Below, one piece after another: positions 24,024 to 33,300 of a stretch of DNA of 58,029 bases. The stretch's first letter is position 1; each line of letters starts with the position of its first letter. The position numbers and the translations under genes are program-made. Location: assembly GCA_934271655.1 (NCBI GenBank), contig CAKQRW010000013.1, positions 1-58,029 on the forward strand. The letters run 5' to 3'. The DNA is from an uncultured Bacteroidaceae bacterium (lineage in GTDB: Bacteria; Bacteroidota; Bacteroidia; Bacteroidales; Bacteroidaceae). A model generated the notes under the pieces. That model was not told the DNA's origin. It did no database searches and was given only the letters and a program-made list of their open reading frames with translations.

Positions 24024-27000
24024 TTAATTTCCATTCAGTTTATCATGAAGAAAAGCTCCTGTGTAGCTGTATGCGCACTTGGCTATGTCTTCTGGCGTAC
24101 CAGCTGCTACAAGCTGTCCACCTGCCTCACCGCCCTCAGGGCCTATGTCTATGACATGGTCAGCGCACTTGATGACATCCATGTTGTGCTCAATGATGAT
24201 GACGGTATGTCCTCGGGATATGAGGGCATTGAAGGCATCGAGCAACTTGTGTATGTCATGGAAATGGAGGCCTGTGGTAGGCTCGTCGAATATGAACATC
24301 GTTGGCACTACACGCTCCTGACTGAGGTAGTAGGCCAGTTTGATGCGCTGGTTCTCTCCGCCAGAAAGCGTGGATGAGGTCTGTCCCAGCTTGATGTATC
24401 CGAGACCGACATCTTGCAGCGGCAGGAGTTTCTTCACTATCTTATTCTGTCCATGAGCCGCAAAGAACTCTATGGCCTGGTTGACGGTCATGTTAAGCAT
24501 GTCGTAAGCATTCACCCCTTCATACATGACATCGAGAATCTCGCTCTTGAAGCGCTTGCCATGGCAATGGTCACACTCCAGCACGATGTCGTTCATGAAC
24601 TGCATCTCCACCTTGATGGTGCCCTCTCCCTTGCACTCCTCGCAGCGTCCGCCCTCGGTGTTGAAAGAGAAATAAGCTGGCGTGTAGCCCATCTGCTTGG
24701 CAAGCTGCTGGCTGGCAAGGAGCTTGCGTATCTCGTCCCATGCGCCTATGTAGGTGACTGGGTTGGAGCGCGAGGACGTGCCGATAGGATTCTGGTTTAC
24801 GAAGTCGACATGCTTCACCATGTCCACATCGCCCTCCAGAGCCGCATACTCTCCTGGTTTCTCATCTGCCTCTCCAAGATGCTGCTTCATGGCAAGATAA
24901 AGGATGTCGCGCACGAGCGATGACTTGCCCGAGCCTGACACGCCTGTCACGCAGGTCATCACGTTGAGCGGAAACTTAACATCTATACCCTTGAGATTGT
25001 TGGCCTTAGCGCCCCTCACAAGGACATAGTTATTCCACGGACGGCGGCTTTCTGGAATGGATATTTTCTCTCGCCCCGACAGGTAATCGAGCGTGTGGGA
25101 AGGCTTGCCTGTGCTTACACAAGCAAGTTTGCCACAGTCCTTGGCCTTGACTCTCATTTTGCCTGCGTCCAAGGCTTTGGCTTTAGCCTCCGGCACTTCA
25201 TCAGCCTCAGCGTGTCCAGCATCCGCCACAGGTGGCGGACCTGCATAGACCACCTCTCCGCCCAAGCGTCCGGCATCCGGACCAATGTCTATGATGTAGT
25301 CTGCCGCTCGCATTATCTCCTCGTCATGCTCCACCACGATAACCGTGTTGCCAAGCGACTGCAACTGGCGCAGCACTTTGATGAGCCGCTGCGTGTCGCG
25401 CGAATGGAGGCCTATGCTTGGCTCGTCGAGCACATACATGCTGCCAACGAGCGATGATCCCAGGCTGGTGGCAAGGTTGATGCGCTGGCTCTCGCCTCCA
25501 GAGAGCGTGTTGCTGGCACGCGCTAGAGTGAGATAGCCCAGTCCCACGTCGAGGAGAAACTGAAGGCGGTTCTTTATCTCTGTGAGCAAGCGCCGCGCTA
25601 TCTTGGTCTCGCGCTCGCTCAGTTGCAGATGGCGGAAGAAGCCATGGAGCGATTCTATCGACATCTGGCACAGATCTGTGATGCTCTTGCCGCCAATCTT
25701 CACATACTCAGCCTCTTTCTTCAGGCGCCGTCCATGGCATGTAGGACATATTGTCTTGCCGCGGTATCGGGCAAGCATCACACGGTATTGTATCTTGTAC
25801 TGGTTTTCCTTGAGCATGCGGAAGAACTCGTCTATGCAGATGGACACATTGCCCCACTCGTTACGCTCGGGCACACCATGCCAAAGAAACTCTTTCTGCT
25901 GCTGGGTGAGTTGGCTGTATGGCGTGAAGACAGGGAAATCATAGCGTCCGGCTGTACGCACGAACTCTTTCTTCCATTCCGACATCTTCTCGCCCTTCCA
26001 GCAGGCCACCGCACCATCGTATACCGACAGGGACGTGTCGGGAATGACGAGACTTTCTGATATGCCTATTACTCGCCCGTAGCCCTCGCACTCTGGGCAA
26101 GCTCCCACGGGAGAGTTGAACGAGAACATCTGGTCGGTAGGTTCCTCAAAGGACATTCCGTCGGCTTCAAACTTGAGTGAGAATTCCTTCTCGTCGTCGT
26201 CGCCAAACTTCAGCGTGCAAGTGCCGTCACCCTCATAGAGGGCGGTGTTGGCCGAGTCGGCAAGACGGTTTACCGTTGCCTTGTCGCTGCCAGCTTTCAT
26301 GCGGTCAATGACCAGTCTGATGCCTTTCGACGGGATGGACGTGTCGTCGAGACTGAGCAACTCGCTTATCCTTGTCAACTCTCCATTTATCTCCACACGC
26401 TGAAAGCCAGTCTTGTAATCGACATCAAGCTGCTCTCTAACTGTGCGTCCGCTGCGGACCACCAACGGGGTAAGCACCATTAACCTGGTGCCCACCTCAT
26501 GCTCCTGCATGCAGCGCACGATATCGTCCACCGTGTGCTTCTTGACCTCTTTTCCACTGACAGGCGAGAAGGTGCGTCCCACACGTGCGTAGAGCATGCG
26601 GAGATAATCATAAATCTCTGTGCTGGTGCCTACAGTAGAACGAGGGTTGCGGCTCGCCACTTTCTGCTCTATGGCAATGGCTGGCGAAATGCCTTCGATG
26701 AAGTCGCAGTCTGGCTTGGCCATACGCCCAAGAAACTGGCGTGCGTAGGTGGACAGGCTTTCAACATAGCGGCGCTGGCCCTCAGCATAGAGCGTGTCGA
26801 AGGCTAACGATGACTTGCCGCTTCCGCTCACGCCCGTAATGACCACAAGCTTGCCCTGCGGTATGCGCACATCCATGTTCTTCAAGTTGTTGACACGTGC
26901 GCCCTTTATACATATATAATCTTTAAAGTCGTTTTTTTCAGCTCCTTCAAAGTCTTTATTTCCGATTCCTCCAAAGCCTTTATTTCGGATTCCTTCAAAG

Positions 27001-27026
27001 TGTTTGTTTTCGATTTTCGGTTCCAC
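24024..27026 (-). CDS. uvrA: excinuclease ABC subunit A
   Basis: 1000-residue damage-recognition ATPase of nucleotide excision repair. Two ABC modules (GVSGSGKSSLAFDTLYAEGQRRYVES; GVSGSGKSSLVRDILY), both signature motifs (TLSGGESQRINLA, TLSGGENQRIKLA), two zinc sites (CPECEGYG..CPTCHGRR; CEECKGEG..CDHCHGKR), and the UvrB-binding region are present. No ATG precedes the conserved YICIKGARVNNLKN and a stop codon lies two codons before the GTG at 27026, so translation should start at that GTG. The first 32 residues are four 8-residue repeats. A low-complexity Ala/Glu/Lys-rich insertion of about 35 residues interrupts the link before HTLDYLSGREK. Confidence 0.95.
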   Translation of the reverse strand: MEPKIENKHFEGIRNKGFGGIGNKDFEGAEKNDFKDYICIKGARVNNLKNMDVRIPQGKLVVITGVSGSGKSSLAFDTLYAEGQRRYVESLSTYARQFLGRMAKPDCDFIEGISPAIAIEQKVASRNPRSTVGTSTEIYDYLRMLYARVGRTFSPVSGKEVKKHTVDDIVRCMQEHEVGTRLMVLTPLVVRSGRTVREQLDVDYKTGFQRVEINGELTRISELLSLDDTSIPSKGIRLVIDRMKAGSDKATVNRLADSANTALYEGDGTCTLKFGDDDEKEFSLKFEADGMSFEEPTDQMFSFNSPVGACPECEGYGRVIGISESLVIPDTSLSVYDGAVACWKGEKMSEWKKEFVRTAGRYDFPVFTPYSQLTQQQKEFLWHGVPERNEWGNVSICIDEFFRMLKENQYKIQYRVMLARYRGKTICPTCHGRRLKKEAEYVKIGGKSITDLCQMSIESLHGFFRHLQLSERETKIARRLLTEIKNRLQFLLDVGLGYLTLARASNTLSGGESQRINLATSLGSSLVGSMYVLDEPSIGLHSRDTQRLIKVLRQLQSLGNTVIVVEHDEEIMRAADYIIDIGPDAGRLGGEVVYAGPPPVADAGHAEADEVPEAKAKALDAGKMRVKAKDCGKLACVSTGKPSHTLDYLSGREKISIPESRRPWNNYVLVRGAKANNLKGIDVKFPLNVMTCVTGVSGSGKSSLVRDILYLAMKQHLGEADEKPGEYAALEGDVDMVKHVDFVNQNPIGTSSRSNPVTYIGAWDEIRKLLASQQLAKQMGYTPAYFSFNTEGGRCEECKGEGTIKVEMQFMNDIVLECDHCHGKRFKSEILDVMYEGVNAYDMLNMTVNQAIEFFAAHGQNKIVKKLLPLQDVGLGYIKLGQTSSTLSGGENQRIKLAYYLSQERVVPTMFIFDEPTTGLHFHDIHKLLDAFNALISRGHTVIIIEHNMDVIKCADHVIDIGPEGGEAGGQLVAAGTPEDIAKCAYSYTGAFLHDKLNGN
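26924..27013 (-). repeat. 24-bp coding minisatellite at the 5' end of uvrA
   Basis: Anchors AAAG/CAAAG at 26924, 26948, 26972 and 26996 are exactly 24 bp apart. The units encode NKHFEGIR, NKGFGGIG, NKDFEGAE and KNDFKDYI. Being a multiple of three, unit gain or loss would keep the frame. Confidence 0.85.
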
Positions 27027-27063
27027 GGCTTATTGCGTACTTGATATGATAATGATTCTGTTG

Positions 27064-27071
27064 CAAATTAA
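27064..27071 (-). promoter_or_regulatory. possible -7 box of uvrA
   Basis: TTAATTTG on the minus strand matches TAnnTTTG at 7 of 8 bases, about 37 bp before the GTG start. The rest of the spacer to pyrF shows no clear signal. Confidence 0.3.
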
Positions 27072-27197
27072 AAAAGGTGGGCATTGCCATAGATGACGCA
27101 GGCGAGGCACAGCTTGCGCATGTGTCTCGCCAACGCTTTATCTTTGGCAACGGCCACCCGTCATGCAGGCACACGCCAGAGAGACGTGCTCACTTGC

Positions 27198-28025
27198 TTA
27201 TCGCTCGATGGTCTCCAGCACCGCAGCCATCTGTCCAGCCACTTTCTTGGCCTCACGCGCCGCAGCCTCTGCAAAGGCCTCTGTCTTGTCTGCATAGATG
27301 ATGGCGCGCGAAGAGTTGACAATGAGTCCACAGTCCTTTGTCATGCCATACTTGCACACCTCTTCAAGGCTGCCGCCTTGCGCTCCGATGCCCGGAACAA
27401 GGAGGAAATGCTCGGGTGCCACCTTGCGTATGTCCTCAAACATCTTTCCCTGAGTGGCTCCGACCACATACATCATATTGTCTGCATTGCCCCACTCCTG
27501 GCTCTTGCGCAGCACTTTCTCAAAGAGACGCTCGCCTTCAGCATCTGTTGTCAGCTGGAAGTCGTGGCTGCCCTTGTTGGAGGTGAGTGCTAGGAGGATG
27601 ACCCACTTGCCTGGGTACTGGAGGAATGGAGTGACGCTGTCCTCGCCCATGTATGGAGCCACGGTGAGGGCGTCAAGGTTCATCTCCTCGAAGAATGTGC
27701 GTGCATACATGGCGCTTGTGTTGCCTATGTCGCCGCGCTTGGCGTCTGCTATGATGAAATGGTCTGGGTAGTTTTCATTGAGATAGGAGATGGTCTTGTC
27801 GAATGACACCCATCCTTTCACGCCCATGCTCTCATAGAAAGCGAGGTTGGGCTTGTATGCCACACAGTATGGTGCTGTGGCATCTATGATAGCCTTGTTG
27901 AAGGCATAGATGGGGTCTTCCTCCTTGAGCAGGTGCTCTGGAATCTTCTTTATATCGGTGTCGAGACCGACGCAGAGGAAGGTCTTCTTTGTGAAAATCT
28001 GATTGATAAGTTCTTGACGTGTCAT
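27198..28025 (-). CDS. pyrF: orotidine 5'-phosphate decarboxylase
   Basis: 275 residues, last step of UMP synthesis. Belongs to the longer PyrF type: FLCVGLDTDIKKIP, CVAYKPNLAFYE, catalytic DAKRGDIGNTS, then LLALTSNKGSHDFQ and VPGIGAQGGSLEE for phosphate binding. The start at 28025 (MTRQELINQIF) is used; the frame continuing to 28127 translates a CTATAG-rich repeat and is not expected to be coding. It shares the strand with prfA upstream. Confidence 0.95.
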   Translation of the reverse strand: MTRQELINQIFTKKTFLCVGLDTDIKKIPEHLLKEEDPIYAFNKAIIDATAPYCVAYKPNLAFYESMGVKGWVSFDKTISYLNENYPDHFIIADAKRGDIGNTSAMYARTFFEEMNLDALTVAPYMGEDSVTPFLQYPGKWVILLALTSNKGSHDFQLTTDAEGERLFEKVLRKSQEWGNADNMMYVVGATQGKMFEDIRKVAPEHFLLVPGIGAQGGSLEEVCKYGMTKDCGLIVNSSRAIIYADKTEAFAEAAAREAKKVAGQMAAVLETIER

Positions 28026-28063
28026 TTTATAGAGTGTTTTTATAGTTTTTTCTAAAGGATAGG

Positions 28064-28174
28064 GGCTATAGAAGCTATAGATGATATAGGGGCTATAGAA
28101 TTCCTTTGTTGTCTTTATGCCGGACAACTGGCTATAGAAGCTATAGATGATATAGGGACTATAGAAGCTATAGC
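28064..28174. repeat. CTATAG palindrome repeats with a 66-bp offset
   Basis: The block starting GGCTATAGAAGCTATAGATG occurs at 28064 and again at 28130, 66 bp apart. Inside each block the palindrome CTATAG is spaced 9 and 18 bp (28066, 28075, 28093; 28132, 28141, 28159, 28168). It fills the spacer between prfA and pyrF. Confidence 0.85.
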
Positions 28175-28190
28175 AACTTTAAAAAAGCCA

Positions 28191-29291
28191 TTACAGCTCA
28201 GCCTCCTTGAGTCGTTCAGCGTTCTCAGCCACTATGAGATGGTCGATGCAGTCCTGTATGTTGCCATCCATGAAAGAGGCGAGATTGTAGATGGTGTAGT
28301 TGATGCGGTGGTCCGTGATGCGTCCCTGCGGATAGTTGTAAGTGCGTATCTTTGCCGAACGGTCGCCAGTTGACACCAGAGTCTTGCGCCTTGAGGCTAT
28401 GTCATCAATATATTTCTGGTGCTCCTTGTCATATATGTATGTGCGGAGGCGTGCGAGAGCACGCTCTTTGTTCTTAGGCTGGTCTCGGGTCTCCGTACAC
28501 TCTACAAGAATCTCTTCTGTCTCGCCTGTGTTCGGGTTCTTCCACATGTAGCGAGCGCGCACGCCCGACTCCACCTTGTTGACATTCTGTCCACCAGCTC
28601 CCGAACTGCGGAATGTGTCCCATTTTATCTCGCCCTCGTTGATCTGCACATCGAAAGGCTCTGCCTCTGGAAGCACAGCCACCGTGGCGGCTGATGTGTG
28701 CACACGGCCCTGGGTCTCTGTGGCAGGCACACGCTGGACGCGGTGCACACCCGACTCATACTTCATCGTGCCGTACACGTTTTCTCCCGTCACGTTGGCG
28801 ATGATTTCCTTAAAGCCTCCCACAGCTCCCTCTGAAGCAGAGGAGACAGTCAGGTGCCATCCCTTCATCTCGCAGTACTTAGAATACATTCTGAAGAGGT
28901 CGCCGGCAAAGAGGGCTGCCTCGTCGCCTCCTGTTCCGCCGCGTATCTCAAGCGTGACATTCTTGCCGTCCTCTGGGTCGGCTGGAATGAGCAGGAGCTT
29001 GATTTCCTCCTCCAACTCAGGAATGCGCTTCTCATTCTCCGACAGCTCTTCGCGAGCCATCTCTTTCATCTCAGGGTCATCCTCATTGGCAAGTATGTCC
29101 TTAGCCTCTTCCACTCCCTTGACAGCATTCATGTACTCTTGGCGAGCCTTCATGATGTCCTCAAGATTTTTGTACTCCTTGGTCAGCTGCACATAACGCT
29201 TCTGGTCGGCTATGACGTTAGGGTCTGTTATGAGAGTGGACACTTCCTCAAATCGCGGGACAAGCCCATCCAGTTTTTCAAGTATTTCCAT
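28191..29291 (-). CDS. prfA: peptide chain release factor 1
   Basis: 366 residues, reads UAA and UAG. The GGQ peptidyl-tRNA hydrolysis motif is at 233-235 (SGAGGQNVNKVESGVR), at the E. coli position. The codon-reading segment VPATETQGRVHTSAATVAV has the PAT tripeptide of RF1. Coiled N-terminal domain normal. Probably cotranscribed with purM upstream (89 bp gap) and pyrF downstream. Confidence 0.96.
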   Translation of the reverse strand: MEILEKLDGLVPRFEEVSTLITDPNVIADQKRYVQLTKEYKNLEDIMKARQEYMNAVKGVEEAKDILANEDDPEMKEMAREELSENEKRIPELEEEIKLLLIPADPEDGKNVTLEIRGGTGGDEAALFAGDLFRMYSKYCEMKGWHLTVSSASEGAVGGFKEIIANVTGENVYGTMKYESGVHRVQRVPATETQGRVHTSAATVAVLPEAEPFDVQINEGEIKWDTFRSSGAGGQNVNKVESGVRARYMWKNPNTGETEEILVECTETRDQPKNKERALARLRTYIYDKEHQKYIDDIASRRKTLVSTGDRSAKIRTYNYPQGRITDHRINYTIYNLASFMDGNIQDCIDHLIVAENAERLKEAEL

Positions 29292-29380
29292 GTATAGTTT
29301 TGTCTATATAGAGGTTCTCTGTTTTGAATTCCGATCTACTGTGAGTCCAGGCGCAACAGTGCCCAGACCCCGACCTGTTA

Positions 29381-30556
29381 TCAGTAGTTGAACTCTCCAA
29401 ACTCCGACTTGATGGTGAGCGATTTCTTTCCTTCCTCCACGCGTCCCACAATCTGGGCGTCGATATTGAACGACTTGCTTATCTCTATGACTTTCTGAGC
29501 ATTCTCTGGATCGAGATACACCTCAAGACGGTGACCCATGTTGAACACCTTGTACATTTCAGACCACTCTGTGCCCGACTCCTTGGCAATGGCCTTGAAG
29601 AGAGGCGGCACAGGGAACATGTTGTCCTTGATGACACGGCAGTTGTCACCGACGAAATGCAGCACCTTGGTCTGCGCTCCGCCTGTGCAATGCACCATTC
29701 CGTGGATGTCGGCACGCATCTCGTCAAGCATCTTCTTCACCACTGGAGCATAGGTGCGTGTGGGCGAGAGGACCAGCTTGCCTGCATTGACAGGAGCACC
29801 CTCAACGGAATCGGTCAACTTGTACGAGCCCGAATACACAAGTTCCTCTGGCACAGCCTTGTCGTACGATTCAGGATACTTCTCAGCAAGGTATTTCGAG
29901 AACACGTCATGACGCGCAGAAGTGAGGCCATTGCTGCCCATGCCGCCATTGTACTCCTTCTCGTATGTGGCCTGGCCGCAAGAAGAGAGACCCACAATCA
30001 CGTCGCCAGGACGTATGTTGGCGTTGTTGATGACATCGCTGCGCTTCATGCGGCATGTGACAGTAGAGTCGACAATGATGGTGCGCACGAGGTCGCCCAC
30101 ATCAGCTGTCTCACCCCCGGTGGCATAGATGCCTATGCCCATCTTGCGCATCTCAGCAAGCAACTCGTCGGTGCCGTTGATGATGGCAGAGATGACCTCG
30201 CCCGGGATGAGCATCTTGTTGCGTCCGATGGTGGACGACACCAGGATGTTGTCCACAGCGCCAACGCAGAGCAGGTCGTCGGTGTTCATGATGAGCGCAT
30301 CCTGTGCTATGCCCTTCCACACAGACAGGTCGCCTGTCTCCTTCCAATACATGTATGCCAAACTTGACTTTGTTCCTGCTCCATCGGCATGCATGATGTT
30401 GCAGTATTCAGGGTCGCCTCCAAGGATATCTGGGATTATCTTGCAGAAAGCCTGCGGAAAGATGCCCTTGTCTATGTTCTTGATGGCGTTGTGCACATCT
30501 TCCTTTGCTGCGCTCACACCACGCAACATGTACCTCTGATTGTTGTCTGTAGCCAT
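29381..30556 (-). CDS. purM: phosphoribosylformylglycinamidine cyclo-ligase
   Basis: AIR synthase of purine synthesis, 391 residues. It is of the long Bacteroidetes type. ADGAGTKSSLAYMY matches the family's DGVGTK substrate loop, DALIMNTDDLLCVGA the DD metal site, and ATGGETADVGDL and GLSSCGQ the nucleotide loops. Promoter at 30598-30605, divergent from lpxD. Confidence 0.93.
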   Translation of the reverse strand: MATDNNQRYMLRGVSAAKEDVHNAIKNIDKGIFPQAFCKIIPDILGGDPEYCNIMHADGAGTKSSLAYMYWKETGDLSVWKGIAQDALIMNTDDLLCVGAVDNILVSSTIGRNKMLIPGEVISAIINGTDELLAEMRKMGIGIYATGGETADVGDLVRTIIVDSTVTCRMKRSDVINNANIRPGDVIVGLSSCGQATYEKEYNGGMGSNGLTSARHDVFSKYLAEKYPESYDKAVPEELVYSGSYKLTDSVEGAPVNAGKLVLSPTRTYAPVVKKMLDEMRADIHGMVHCTGGAQTKVLHFVGDNCRVIKDNMFPVPPLFKAIAKESGTEWSEMYKVFNMGHRLEVYLDPENAQKVIEISKSFNIDAQIVGRVEEGKKSLTIKSEFGEFNY

Positions 30557-30597
30557 TTCTAACTTGTTTTTTTCGTTTTTTATTTCAATTTCTTATG

Positions 30598-30605
30598 CAA
30601 AGGTA
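30598..30605 (-). promoter_or_regulatory. -7 box of purM
   Basis: TACCTTTG on the minus strand, a perfect TAnnTTTG, leader about 40 nt. Confidence 0.65.
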
Positions 30606-30648
30606 ATGAAAAAATGTCAGAAATAGTAGTTATGTCGAAATTCTTTCC

Positions 30649-30656
30649 TAAATTTG
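30649..30656 (+). promoter_or_regulatory. -7 box of lpxD
   Basis: TAAATTTG on the plus strand, a perfect TAnnTTTG, leader about 25 nt. Back to back with the purM promoter. Confidence 0.65.
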
Positions 30657-30684
30657 CAATCTATATACAATAAATCTGAAATAA

Positions 30685-31731
30685 ATGGTATTTACAGCAC
30701 AACAAATAGCAGGTTTTACTGGCGGCACAGTCGATGGCGACCCCAATGCCTCGGTGAGCACCTTCGCTAAGATAGAGGAAGGCACAGAGGGTTCCCTGTC
30801 CTTTCTTGCTAACCCACAATACGAGTCCTACATCTACGAGACCAAGTCAACCATCGTGCTCGTGAATGCAGACTTCAAGCCTTCCAAGGAAATAAAGGCC
30901 ACACTCGTGCGAGTGGACAACGCATACGAGGCTGTGGCAAAACTGCTGCAGCTCTACCAAAGCATGCAGCAGAAGCGCGTGGGCATCAGCTCACTCGCAT
31001 TCATCGACCCATCAGCCAAGGTGGGCAAAGACTGCTACATAGGCCCGTTCGTGGCTATAGCCGAAGGCGCGGAGATAGGCGACGGAGTGACACTGCACCC
31101 TCATGTCACTATCGGCAAGAACGCCAAGGTGGGCGACAATACAGAAATATACAGCAACGCCGTCATTTACCATGACTGCAAGGTGGGCCGCAACTGCATA
31201 CTCCATGCCGGCTCTGTGATCGGAGCTGACGGCTTCGGCTTCGCGCCCACACCCGACGGCTACGACAAGATACCCCAGATAGGCATTGTGACCATCGAGG
31301 ACAATGTGGAGATAGGTGCCAACACTTGCGTGGACCGCTCCACTATGGGCAGCACCATCGTGCACAAGGGCGTGAAACTTGACAACCTCGTGCAGATAGC
31401 GCACAACGTAGAGGTGGGAGCCAACACGGTCATGTCGGCACAAGTCGGCGTGGCAGGCAGCGCCAAGGTAGGCGAATGGTGCATGTTCGGCGGACAGGTG
31501 GGCATAGCCGGCCACCTGAAAGTGGGAGACCGCACACATCTGGGAGCGCAGTCGGGACTGGCAGGAGGCAACCTCGCCCGCAAGGGAGGAGCCACCATGA
31601 TGGGCTACCCGGCCATAGACCACAGGAAGTTTGCCAAGAACATGGCCGCGCTCAACTCGCTGCCCGACCTCCTCAAAGAGGTGGCTGCCCTGAAGCGCGA
31701 GCTCGACGAGCTCAAAGGCAACAAAGCATAA
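30685..31731 (+). CDS. lpxD: UDP-3-O-acylglucosamine N-acyltransferase
   Basis: 348 residues; adds the N-linked 3-hydroxyacyl chain in lipid A synthesis. N-terminal uridine-binding domain (QIAGFTGGTVDGDPNASVSTFAKIEEGTEGSLSFLANP), then left-handed beta-helix hexapeptide repeats from about 105 (AKVGKDCYIGPFVAIAEGAEIG...), with the catalytic His in IAHNVEVGANTVM, and a C-terminal helix (LLKEVAALKRELDELKG). First of the lpxD-lpxC/fabZ-lpxA cluster. Confidence 0.96.
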   Translation: MVFTAQQIAGFTGGTVDGDPNASVSTFAKIEEGTEGSLSFLANPQYESYIYETKSTIVLVNADFKPSKEIKATLVRVDNAYEAVAKLLQLYQSMQQKRVGISSLAFIDPSAKVGKDCYIGPFVAIAEGAEIGDGVTLHPHVTIGKNAKVGDNTEIYSNAVIYHDCKVGRNCILHAGSVIGADGFGFAPTPDGYDKIPQIGIVTIEDNVEIGANTCVDRSTMGSTIVHKGVKLDNLVQIAHNVEVGANTVMSAQVGVAGSAKVGEWCMFGGQVGIAGHLKVGDRTHLGAQSGLAGGNLARKGGATMMGYPAIDHRKFAKNMAALNSLPDLLKEVAALKRELDELKGNKA

Positions 31732-31843
31732 GGAAAAAACACTAATATCATCCCGAAGCCATCCCGAACGCATCCCAAAGCAGCAGACAACGCAGGGATG
31801 ACACGATCCGACGGACTTCAGAACACAACATTCATCATTGAGC

Positions 31844-33226
31844 ATGCAAAAACAACAGACTCTAAAGGGGTCCTTTACCCTTCAAGGCAAAGGACTGCAT
31901 ACAGGACAGCACATCACAGCCGTGTTCAATCCTGCTGGAGAGAACCATGGATACAAGATTCAGCGCACAGACATAGAGGGACAGCCTGTCATTGACTGCA
32001 ACGCTGACTATGTAGGCGACACACAGCGCGGCACCGTGCTGGTGAAAGGCGACATCAAGATAAGCACCATCGAACATGCCATGGCCGCACTCTATGCCAG
32101 CGGCATAGACAACTGCCTCATACAGCTGGACGGCCCAGAGATGCCTATCCTCGACGGCAGCGCGCTGCCATTCATCGAGGAGATACAGAAGGTGGGCCTG
32201 CAGGAGCAGGACGCCAAGAAGGACTATTACGTGGTGAAGCAGAAGATGGAGGTGGCTGGAGAGAACGGCGAGCACCTCATCCTTCTACCAGACGACCATT
32301 TCTGCGTCAACGCGCAGATATCGTTCGACTCGCAGATTCTCGACAACCAGTATGCCAACCTGGAGAACCTGGCCGACTTCCCCACTGAGATAGCCTCAGC
32401 ACGCACCTTTGTCTTTGTGCGCGAGATAGAGCCCCTGCTCCATCTTGGCCTCATCAAAGGCGGAGACCTCGACAACGCCATAGTCATCTACGAGAAGGAA
32501 CTGCCACAAGACCGCTACGACAAACTGGCCGACACACTGGGCATACCACACATGGACGCCACGCGCCTGGGCTACATCAATCACAAGCCGCTCACATGGA
32601 ACAATGAGACCGCACGCCACAAGCTGCTCGACATCATCGGCGACCTGGCGCTTGTGGGACGCCCCATACTGGGTCGTGTCATAGCCACAAAGCCAGGACA
32701 CACCATCAACAACAAGTTTGCCCGCGTCATCAAAAAGGACATCAGAAAGCACGAGGTGCAATGCCCTGTATATGACCCGAACAAGGAGCCTCTCATGGAC
32801 GTGAACAAGATACGCTCCCTGCTCCCACACCGCTACCCTATGCAGCTCGTCGACAAGGTCATCGCCGCAGACGAGTCGGAGATAGTGGCTGTGAAGAACG
32901 TGACGGGCAACGAGCCTTTCTTCACAGGACATTTCCCACAGGAGCCTGTGATGCCAGGCGTGCTCATCGTAGAGGCCATGGCGCAAGCTGGCGGCCTGCT
33001 GGTGCTGAACAACGTGGAGGACCCCGAACGATGGTCGACATATTTCATGAAGATAGACAATGTGAAGTTCCGCCGCAAGGTGGTTCCAGGCGACACGCTT
33101 ATCTTCAAAGTGAAGATGGCCGGACCGCTGAGACGCGGCATCGCCACAATGGCTGGATTGGTCTTTGTCGGCGAGACTGTGGCGGCAGAGGCCGAGTTCA
33201 CAGCACAGATCGTGAAAAACAAGTAA
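31844..33226 (+). CDS. lpxC/fabZ: bifunctional LpxC deacetylase / FabZ dehydratase
   Basis: 460 residues. N-terminal LpxC (about 1-300) removes the acetyl group of UDP-3-O-acyl-GlcNAc with zinc: GKGLHTGQH, STIEHAMAAL with the first zinc His, and HKLLDIIGDLALVG with others. C-terminal FabZ (about 315-460) dehydrates 3-hydroxyacyl-ACP: LLPHRYPMQLVDKV, GHFPQEPVMPGVLIVEAMAQ with the catalytic His/Glu. The fusion is usual in Bacteroidetes and couples competing users of hydroxyacyl-ACP. Start at ATG 31844; an in-frame TTG lies two codons earlier. Confidence 0.96.
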   Translation: MQKQQTLKGSFTLQGKGLHTGQHITAVFNPAGENHGYKIQRTDIEGQPVIDCNADYVGDTQRGTVLVKGDIKISTIEHAMAALYASGIDNCLIQLDGPEMPILDGSALPFIEEIQKVGLQEQDAKKDYYVVKQKMEVAGENGEHLILLPDDHFCVNAQISFDSQILDNQYANLENLADFPTEIASARTFVFVREIEPLLHLGLIKGGDLDNAIVIYEKELPQDRYDKLADTLGIPHMDATRLGYINHKPLTWNNETARHKLLDIIGDLALVGRPILGRVIATKPGHTINNKFARVIKKDIRKHEVQCPVYDPNKEPLMDVNKIRSLLPHRYPMQLVDKVIAADESEIVAVKNVTGNEPFFTGHFPQEPVMPGVLIVEAMAQAGGLLVLNNVEDPERWSTYFMKIDNVKFRRKVVPGDTLIFKVKMAGPLRRGIATMAGLVFVGETVAAEAEFTAQIVKNK

Positions 33227-33300
33227 TGGGCATTCGTGCATCCTGCAGCAAAATGCGGATGCGCGAATAGCTATATATAACCACTAAACATAGATTCATT

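Noticed and set aside
28026..28127. N-terminal extension of PyrF
   Set aside because: It translates CTATAG repeats and the conserved protein starts at 28025.
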